In this document: positions 58,072-64,000 of the stretch, piece by piece | Position numbering within the stretch: the first letter of the stretch is position 1 | Layout of the letters: each line of letters begins with the position of its first letter | Source: Pseudomonas parafulva | GTDB lineage: Bacteria; Pseudomonadota; Gammaproteobacteria; Pseudomonadales; Pseudomonadaceae | Length of the DNA: 64,000 bases | Reading direction: 5' to 3' | Assembly: GCF_002021815.1 (NCBI RefSeq) | Contig: NZ_CP019952.1 | Location: 4,495,001 to 4,559,000 of the forward strand | Position numbers and translations under genes: made by a program | Notes under the pieces: model-generated | Told to the model about the DNA's origin: nothing | Databases searched by the model: none | What the model saw: only the letters and a program-made list of their open reading frames with translations

Positions 58072-58902
58072 ATGCTGCTGCGTTTTACCAAGATGCATGG
58101 GCTGGGCAACGACTTCATGGTCCTGGACCTGGTAAGCCAGCATGCCCACATCCAGCCCAAGCACGCCAAGCAGTGGGGCGATCGCCACACGGGCATCGGC
58201 TTTGACCAGTTGCTGATCGTCGAGGCGCCAAACAACCCGGAAGTCGATTTCCGCTACCGTATCTTCAATGCCGACGGCTCCGAAGTTGAACAGTGTGGCA
58301 ATGGTGCACGCTGCTTTGCGCGGTTCGTGCTCGACAAGCGCCTGACCGCCAAGAAGCGCATACGTGTGGAAACCAAGGGCGGCATCATCGTGCTGGACGT
58401 GCAGAACGACGGCCAGGTCAGTGTCGACATGGGCCCGCCACGCTTCGTCCCTGCCGACATCCCGTTCGTCGCCGACGCGCAGTCGGTGAGCTACCCGCTG
58501 GAGGTGGACGGTCAGGTGCATTCGATTGCAGCGGTGTCCATGGGCAACCCTCACGCCGTACTGCGCGTGGACGACGTGGTCAGTGCCCCTGTGCATCAGC
58601 TGGGGCCGAAGATCGAAAACCACCCGCGCTTCCCCCAGCGCGTCAATGCCGGCTTCCTGCAGGTCATTGACCGCCACCGCGCCAACTTGCGCGTGTGGGA
58701 GCGCGGTGCTGGGGAAACCCAGGCGTGTGGTACCGGGGCCTGTGCAGCTGCCGTGGCTGCCATCAGCCAGGGCTGGATGGACTCGCCCGTCTCCCTTGAC
58801 CTGCCGGGCGGGCGCTTGCATATCGAGTGGGCCGGGCCAGGCAAGCCGGTGGTGATGACCGGCCCAGCCGTACGCGTCTACGAAGGACAGGTTCGATTTT
58901 AA
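58072..58902 (+). CDS. dapF: Diaminopimelate epimerase DapF
   Basis: Converts LL-DAP to meso-DAP. The 276-residue protein has both catalytic cysteines: C75 in EQCGNGARC and C219 in [10 protein letters not shown], in the two pseudo-symmetric domains. The ATG at 58072 follows GGAG within the lysA end, leaving a 4-bp gap. A longer frame exists upstream but overlaps lysA. Confidence 0.96.
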   Translation: MLLRFTKMHGLGNDFMVLDLVSQHAHIQPKHAKQWGDRHTGIGFDQLLIVEAPNNPEVDFRYRIFNADGSEVEQCGNGARCFARFVLDKRLTAKKRIRVETKGGIIVLDVQNDGQVSVDMGPPRFVPADIPFVADAQSVSYPLEVDGQVHSIAAVSMGNPHAVLRVDDVVSAPVHQLGPKIENHPRFPQRVNAGFLQVIDRHRANLRVWERGAGETQACGTGACAAAVAAISQGWMDSPVSLDLPGGRLHIEWAGPGKPVVMTGPAVRVYEGQVRF

Positions 58903-58915
58903 GCGAGTAACCGTC

Positions 58916-59626
58916 ATGACCGATCACCCCAAGGATATACCCCAGCAGGCCGCTGAGCTCAATGCCGAAGCGGTGGTCGCTTACCTGCGTGCTCATCCGA
59001 CCTTCTTCACCGAGCATGATGAGCTGCTGGTCGAGCAGCACATTCCACATCAGCGCGGTGACAGTGTTTCCCTGGTCGAGCGCCAGCTCAAGTTGCTGCG
59101 CGACCGCAACATCGAGATGCGCCACCGCCTTTCGCAGTTGATGGACGTGGCCCGTGACAACGATCGGTTGTTCGACAAGACCAGACGCCTGATCCTGGAC
59201 TTGCTCGACGCCACCACGTTGGAAGACGTGGTGATGGTCGTCGAGGACAGCCTGCGTCAGGAGTTCCAGGTGCCTTTCGTCAGCCTGATCCTGTTTGGCG
59301 ACAACGTGGCGCCCGTGGGGCGCTGGGTCAGCAACGCCGAAGCCCAGCAAGCGATCGGCCCGCTGCTCGGTAGCGGCAAGACCGTCAGCGGCAGCCTGCG
59401 TGATCATGAGCTGGCGTTTTTGTTCGGTGAGGAGCAACGCCGCGACGTAGGCTCCAGCGCAGTGGCGACCCTGGAGCACCAGGGGCTGCATGGTGTGCTG
59501 GCCATTGGTAGCCGCGACCCGCAGCATTACAAGAGCAGTGTCGGCACGCTGTTCCTGAGCTATATCGCCGAGGTGCTGGGCCGTGTGGTCCCCCGCGTCA
59601 GCCAAAGCCTGCGCCCGGTGCGCTGA
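58916..59626 (+). CDS. DUF484 (GAF-like) protein
   Basis: A 236-residue protein found upstream of xerC in many gammaproteobacteria. The N-terminus has a helical part ([58 protein letters not shown]) and the rest a GAF-like sensory fold. The true role is unknown; a signal-binding function is inferred from the fold. Its TGA shares bases with the xerC ATG (TGATG). Confidence 0.88.
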   Translation: MTDHPKDIPQQAAELNAEAVVAYLRAHPTFFTEHDELLVEQHIPHQRGDSVSLVERQLKLLRDRNIEMRHRLSQLMDVARDNDRLFDKTRRLILDLLDATTLEDVVMVVEDSLRQEFQVPFVSLILFGDNVAPVGRWVSNAEAQQAIGPLLGSGKTVSGSLRDHELAFLFGEEQRRDVGSSAVATLEHQGLHGVLAIGSRDPQHYKSSVGTLFLSYIAEVLGRVVPRVSQSLRPVR

Positions 59627-60522
59627 TGGAGCGCCAGCTGGAGGCTTACTGCGCACACCTGCGCAATGAGCGCCAGGTTTCCGAGCACACGCTTGTGGGC
59701 TACCGTCGGGACCTGGAGAAGGTCATGGCCTACTGCAGCGAGCAGGCTATCGGGGGCTGGCAAGCCTTGCAGATTCAGCACCTGCGCCAGTTGATCGCGC
59801 GCCAGCATCACCAGGGCCAGTCTTCGCGCAGTCTGTCCAGGCTGCTATCGGCGGTGCGAGGGCTGTACCGTTACCTCAACCGCGAAAAGATCTGCCAGCA
59901 CGATCCTGCCAATGGCCTGAGCGCCCCCAAGGGGGAGCGTCGATTGCCCAAGGTGCTCGACACCGACCGTGCCTTGCAACTGCTCGATGGCGGCGTGGAC
60001 GATGATTTCATTGCCCTGCGCGATCAAGCCATCCTCGAATTGTTCTACTCCTCAGGCCTGCGCCTTTCGGAGCTGACCAACCTTGATCTCGACCATGTCG
60101 ACCTGGCCGGTGGCCTGGTACAGGTGCTGGGCAAAGGCGGCAAAGCCCGCGTGCTGCCGGTAGGGCGCAAGGCGCGGGAGGCGCTGCAGGCGTGGTACCG
60201 CGTGCGTGGCGCCGGCAACCCCAGGGATCGCGCCGTATTCATCACTCGGCAAGGCAATCGCATCAGCCCACGCGCCGTGCAACAGCGGGTCAGGGTGGCC
60301 GGAGAACGCGAGCTGGGCCAGCATTTGCATCCGCACATGCTTCGCCATTCCTTCGCCAGCCACGTGCTGGAATCGTCCCAGGACTTGCGCGCTGTACAGG
60401 AAATGCTCGGACACGCCGACATCGGCACGACGCAAATCTATACGCACCTGGATTTCCAGCACCTGGCAACGGTGTACGACAGCGCCCATCCCAGGGCCAA
60501 ACGCAGCAAAGGCACCGACTGA
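59626..60522 (+). CDS. xerC: Site-specific tyrosine recombinase XerC
   Basis: Resolves chromosome dimers at dif together with XerD and FtsK. The 298-residue protein has an N-terminal SAM-like core-binding domain (about 1-85) and a catalytic domain with R146 (SGLRLSEL), K170, H237 and R240 (HPHMLRH), H263 and nucleophile Y272. Known as sss in fluorescent pseudomonads, where phase variation and root colonisation depend on it. Start and stop overlap both neighbours. Confidence 0.95.
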   Translation: MERQLEAYCAHLRNERQVSEHTLVGYRRDLEKVMAYCSEQAIGGWQALQIQHLRQLIARQHHQGQSSRSLSRLLSAVRGLYRYLNREKICQHDPANGLSAPKGERRLPKVLDTDRALQLLDGGVDDDFIALRDQAILELFYSSGLRLSELTNLDLDHVDLAGGLVQVLGKGGKARVLPVGRKAREALQAWYRVRGAGNPRDRAVFITRQGNRISPRAVQQRVRVAGERELGQHLHPHMLRHSFASHVLESSQDLRAVQEMLGHADIGTTQIYTHLDFQHLATVYDSAHPRAKRSKGTD

Positions 60523-61217
60523 TGAACATCAAGCTGATCACCTTCGACCTCGACGATACTCTGTGGGACACAGCGCCGGTCATTGCCAGTGCCGAGGTTG
60601 TGCTGCGCGACTGGCTTCAAGCTAATGCCCCGTTGCTGGGCGACGTGCCTGTCGAACATCTGTTCGCCATCCGTGAACGGATCGTCCTGGCAGAACCCGA
60701 GCTCAAGCACCGTATCAGCGCCTTGCGCCGCCGCGTGCTGACCCGCGCCCTCGAAGATGTAGGCTACGGCCAGACGCAGGCGCAACAATTGGCCGAACAG
60801 GGGTTCGAGGTGTTCTTGCAGGCCAGGCACAAGGTCGAGATTTTCCCGGAAGTCCAGCCGATGCTGGAATTGCTGAGCCAGCATTACGCCCTGGGCGTCA
60901 TCACCAATGGCAATGCCGATGTCAGCCGGCTGGGGCTGGCCGACTATTTCCGCTTCGCCTTGTGCGCGGAGGACCTGGGTATCGGCAAGCCCGACCCTGC
61001 CCCGTTTGAAGAGGCCCTGCGGCGCAGCGGCGTGCCTGCCAGCGAAGCGGTGCACGTCGGCGATCATCCTCGCGATGACATTGCCGGTGCTCAGCGCGCC
61101 GGGCTGCGCGCTGTCTGGTTCAACCCCCAGGCCAAGGCATGGGTCGGTGAACAAGCGCCCGATGCCGAAATTCAGCGCCTGTCGCACCTGCACGAGGTGC
61201 TTGCTCGCTGGCAATGA
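60522..61217 (+). CDS. HAD-superfamily phosphatase (YigB type)
   Basis: A 231-residue haloacid dehalogenase hydrolase. Motif I is FDLDDTLWDT (nucleophile aspartate), motif II LGVITNGNAD, and motifs III/IV KPDPAPFEEAL with HVGDHPRDDIAGAQRAG. E. coli YigB dephosphorylates FMN and pyridoxal phosphate, and its gene also follows xerC. The substrate here is inferred. Last gene of the lppL-lysA-dapF-xerC operon, ending at a terminator. Confidence 0.9.
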   Translation: MNIKLITFDLDDTLWDTAPVIASAEVVLRDWLQANAPLLGDVPVEHLFAIRERIVLAEPELKHRISALRRRVLTRALEDVGYGQTQAQQLAEQGFEVFLQARHKVEIFPEVQPMLELLSQHYALGVITNGNADVSRLGLADYFRFALCAEDLGIGKPDPAPFEEALRRSGVPASEAVHVGDHPRDDIAGAQRAGLRAVWFNPQAKAWVGEQAPDAEIQRLSHLHEVLARWQ

Positions 61218-61254
61218 CCTCGCCGACAGCACCTCGCCGCGCAAACCAAGCATA

Positions 61255-61283
61255 AAAAAACCCGCAGCGACGGCGGGTTTTTC
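61255..61283. terminator. Bidirectional terminator of the xerC operon and sutA
   Basis: A hairpin with CCCGC (61261-61265) and GCGGG (61273-61277), flanked by an A-run on the left and a T-run on the right. Both strands therefore end in U-runs, which fits the convergent genes on each side. Confidence 0.9.
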
Positions 61284-61294
61284 GAGGGCATCGC

Positions 61295-61624
61295 TTAGAT
61301 AGGGCGACTGCCGTATTTGTTGTCCGGCTTCTTGGGTGGGTCGGCGACCACATTGGCCTCGACTTCCTGAACCTTGCCACCACGCGACAGGAACTCTTCC
61401 ATGGCCTTGGCCAGGGCATCGCGCTCCTTTTGCTTGGCTTCCAGGCTGGGCATCTCGTCTACCGAGACAGCCGCCTTGGATTTGCCCTTGGCAGCGGGTG
61501 CAGGACTGCTGTCGTCGTCGCCAGCGTCTTCTGCAACATCATCGGCAGCCGCTTCCAGGCCGTCATCAGCCTCGTCTTCATCACCGACCTCGAGGTCATC
61601 ATTTTCCAGATCGTCGTCGCTCAT
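61295..61624 (-). CDS. sutA: SutA, RNA-polymerase-associated regulator of slow growth
   Basis: A small, very acidic protein (109 residues) that binds RNA polymerase and changes promoter choice during slow growth in Pseudomonas (established for P. aeruginosa). The acidic, disordered N-terminus (EDEADDGLEAAADDVAEDAG and beyond) is followed by a central helix (SLEAKQKERDALAKAMEEFLSRGG, about 60-83) and a conserved tail (PPKKPDNKYGSRPI). GAGG precedes the ATG. It has a long upstream region, described separately. Confidence 0.9.
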   Translation of the reverse strand: MSDDDLENDDLEVGDEDEADDGLEAAADDVAEDAGDDDSSPAPAAKGKSKAAVSVDEMPSLEAKQKERDALAKAMEEFLSRGGKVQEVEANVVADPPKKPDNKYGSRPI

Positions 61625-62084
61625 GTTCTACCTCATGACGTGCAAAAGCAGGTTAGTTAGAGACCAGTGCAGCCGTAGACCGGCAGCGCCTGGCGAAAAT
61701 TCCACTGGCCGTGGGTTCGACCTCGGCCTTTGGGCCAACACATCTGACGGACGGCTGTACCCTGGTGGGCCTGCACGTGGCAGTGCCGCACAAAACCTGT
61801 GACCCCTGCTGGGCCACGCGCTTTTTTAGCAAGCCTGGCAAAGGCTGGCAGGGGTGATGAATGCATGATCCAACACCCTTCGGCGCGCATTCTAGCGCGC
61901 TCGCAGAAAAAGCAAAGCGCCATGAATGCCCCAACTTTTGTAAGTTTTGTACCCGTGTCACAAACAGGCGGGATAAACCGTTTGCGCGCCTGAAAATACT
62001 GGGCAAGTGATCAAAAAAAGGCAGCAGGTGAGCCACATGCCAGCCCATGCCCCGGACGCCTGCCCAGGCCGACCCCAACCACAA
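61625..62084 (-). promoter_or_regulatory. sutA upstream region: candidate promoter and long structured leader
   Basis: The 460 bp before sutA contain no supported gene. Reading leftward, a sigma-70-like pair is visible: CTTTGC (61912-61917) and TAGAAT (61889-61894) with 17-bp spacing, which would start transcription near 61882 and give a leader of about 258 nt. The leader contains a long-range inverted repeat (arms 61800-61809 and 61848-61857) enclosing a smaller hairpin. A further AT-rich block lies at 61929-61960. Confidence 0.45.
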
Positions 62085-62087
62085 GAC

Positions 62088-62112
62088 GAAAAAATGCCCG
62101 GCAAGCCGGGCA
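62088..62112 (-). terminator. Rho-independent terminator of glnK-amtB
   Basis: A perfect 8-bp stem TGCCCGGC / GCCGGGCA with a 2-nt loop (62095-62112); on the leftward strand it is followed by TTTTTTCG. It lies 20 bp after the amtB stop. Confidence 0.9.
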
Positions 62113-62131
62113 CATTTCTGCAGCTTCGTTG

Positions 62132-63463
62132 TTACAGGTTGTAGCCGCGTTCGTTGTGCTGCGCCAGATCCAGACCAACGGCTTCTTCTTCTTCGTTGAC
62201 CCGAAGCCCCATCACCAAGTCCAGGACCTTGAGGATGATGTAGGTGACGATGGCGGTGTAGGCCACGGTGAAAATCACGCCCTTGGCCTGCACCCAGACC
62301 TGCATGCCGATATCGGTGACCGCGCCGAAGCCGCCCAGCGCCGGGGCTGCGAACACACCGGTCAGAATGGCGCCGACAATACCGCCGATGCCGTGTACGC
62401 CAAATGCGTCCAAGGAGTCGTCGTAGCCGAGCTTGCGCTTGAGGCTGGTGGCGCAGAAGTAGCAGATCACGCCCGATGCGAGGCCGATGACCAGGGCGCC
62501 CATCGGCCCCACCGTGCCCGCTGCCGGCGTAATGGCGACCAGGCCCGCGACCACGCCCGATGCGATACCCAGCGCACTGGGCTTACCGTGACCGATCCAT
62601 TCGGCAAACATCCAGCCCAACGCCGCAGCAGCCGTGGCGATCTGGGTGACCAGCATGGCCATGCCTGCAGTGCCGTTGGCCGCAGCCGCCGAACCCGCGT
62701 TGAAACCGAACCAGCCGATCCACAGCATGGCCGCGCCCATCAGCGTGTAGCCCAGGTTGTGCGGTGCCATGGGTGTGGTCGGGTAGCCTTTGCGCTTGCC
62801 CAGCACCAGGCAGCAGACCAGGCCTGCGATACCGGCATTGATGTGCACGACGGTGCCACCCGCGAAGTCCAGCACGCCCCAGTCCCACATCAGGGCACCG
62901 TCACCGCTCCACACCATATGGGCGATCGGCGCATACACGAGGGTGAACCAGATGCCCATGAACACCAGCATGGCCGAAAACTTCATGCGCTCGGCGAAGG
63001 CGCCCACGATCAAGGCCGGTGTGATGATGGCGAACGTCATCTGGAAGGTGATGAACACCGCTTCGGGGAACAGCGCCGTGGCCGAGGTCAGGCTGTCAGG
63101 CGTCACGCCGCTGAGAAATGCCTTGGAGAAGCCGCCGACGAAGGAATTGAAGTTGAGAACGCCCTTCTCCATACCGGTGGTATCGAAGGCCATGCTGTAC
63201 CCGTAGACGACCCAGAGAATGCTCATCAAGCCAGTGATGGCGAAGCACTGCATCATCACCGACAACACGTTTTTCGAGCGCACCATGCCGCCATAGAACA
63301 GCGCCAGGCCTGGGATGGTCATGAACAGCACGAGCGCCGTGGCGGTGAGCATCCAGGCGGTGTCGCCGGAGTTGAGTGCTGGCGCGGCCTCCTCTGCAAG
63401 GGCAAGCCCTGGCATGACGAAGGACAATAGGGCTCCTAGCCCTGCGATCTTACGCAGAGTCAT
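62132..63463 (-). CDS. amtB: Ammonium transporter AmtB
   Basis: Trimeric inner-membrane ammonium channel. The 443-residue precursor has a signal peptide (MTLRKIAGLGALLSFVMPGLALA) and 11 membrane segments. The twin histidines are at 207 (GGTVVHINAG) and 357 (FGVHGIGG), 150 residues apart as in E. coli. FYGGMVRSKNVLS and the cytoplasmic tail that docks GlnK are present. AGGAG precedes the ATG. It follows glnK by 47 bp. Confidence 0.96.
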   Translation of the reverse strand: MTLRKIAGLGALLSFVMPGLALAEEAAPALNSGDTAWMLTATALVLFMTIPGLALFYGGMVRSKNVLSVMMQCFAITGLMSILWVVYGYSMAFDTTGMEKGVLNFNSFVGGFSKAFLSGVTPDSLTSATALFPEAVFITFQMTFAIITPALIVGAFAERMKFSAMLVFMGIWFTLVYAPIAHMVWSGDGALMWDWGVLDFAGGTVVHINAGIAGLVCCLVLGKRKGYPTTPMAPHNLGYTLMGAAMLWIGWFGFNAGSAAAANGTAGMAMLVTQIATAAAALGWMFAEWIGHGKPSALGIASGVVAGLVAITPAAGTVGPMGALVIGLASGVICYFCATSLKRKLGYDDSLDAFGVHGIGGIVGAILTGVFAAPALGGFGAVTDIGMQVWVQAKGVIFTVAYTAIVTYIILKVLDLVMGLRVNEEEEAVGLDLAQHNERGYNL

Positions 63464-63510
63464 ATTGTTTTCTCCTGGGGCGTTGGGTTTGGTGAGGCTT
63501 GTGTTGCTGC

Positions 63511-63957
<447 letters not shown>

Positions 63958-64000
63958 TCACAAGGAACTGCATCAGTGCATGGCTCGCTTAGCACTTTGC

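Overview
The window is a continuous stretch of Pseudomonas core chromosome. High GC, gene content and gene order (oscA-sbp-cysTWA, spu polyamine cluster, argA/argE, gcvTH, ubi operon, zapA-6S RNA-ygfA, ubiD/rho/trxA, ppx/ppk, cyaA, lppL-lysA-dapF-xerC, glnK-amtB) fit the Pseudomonas putida group. This rests on recognising the proteins and recalling synteny, not on a database search. I see no prophage, insertion sequence, CRISPR array, tRNA or rRNA.

Layout. 1-3.75 kb: sulfur-starvation operon oscA-sbp-cysT-cysW-cysA, with cysA cut by the left edge. 3.75-4.3 kb: gene-free, with REP-like repeats. 4.35-9.6 kb: a TriABC-type RND pump with two adaptor lipoproteins. 9.8-20.1 kb: polyamine uptake and catabolism (spuBCDEFGH leftward, the glutamine-synthetase-like spuI rightward). 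20.1-24.6 kb: argA, argE, a CYTH-CHAD triphosphatase and an Lrp-type regulator. 24.7-27.3 kb: a small unknown protein, an orphan GspE-type ATPase and a DUF2388 exported protein. 27.35-31.7 kb: gcvH and gcvT without gcvP, then an FbpAB-type iron transporter without an ATPase gene. 31.8-36.7 kb: the ygfB-pepP-ubiH-thioesterase-ubiI operon. 36.8-38.2 kb: a ZapB-like gene, zapA, 6S RNA and ygfA. 38.2-41.3 kb: small or accessory genes (EVE, FliL-like, quinone reductase, ChaC). 41.5-46 kb: a ferredoxin-flavin reductase fused to the end of ubiD, then rho and trxA. 46.2-50 kb: convergent ppx and ppk. 50.1-56.4 kb: dedA, elbB, a UPF0178 gene, cyaA, rnk, a DUF1289 gene and cyaY. 56.6-61.2 kb: the lppL-lysA-dapF-DUF484-xerC-HAD operon. 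61.3-64 kb: sutA, amtB and glnK.

How the genes work together. Several blocks deal with nutrient acquisition: sulfate, polyamines, iron and ammonium. All four complete transport operons that contain a periplasmic binding-protein gene carry a GC-rich stem-loop just after that gene, which suggests a shared way of making more binding protein than membrane components. Other blocks cover stress and stationary phase (polyphosphate turnover, 6S RNA, SutA, thioredoxin), ubiquinone synthesis, lysine synthesis, cAMP and cell division.

I found no clearly novel multi-gene system. The points most worth following up are the missing gcvP, the recurrent stem-loops behind binding-protein genes, the reductase overlapping ubiD, the thioesterase embedded in the ubi operon, the orphan GspE-type ATPase, and the probable long structured leader of sutA.
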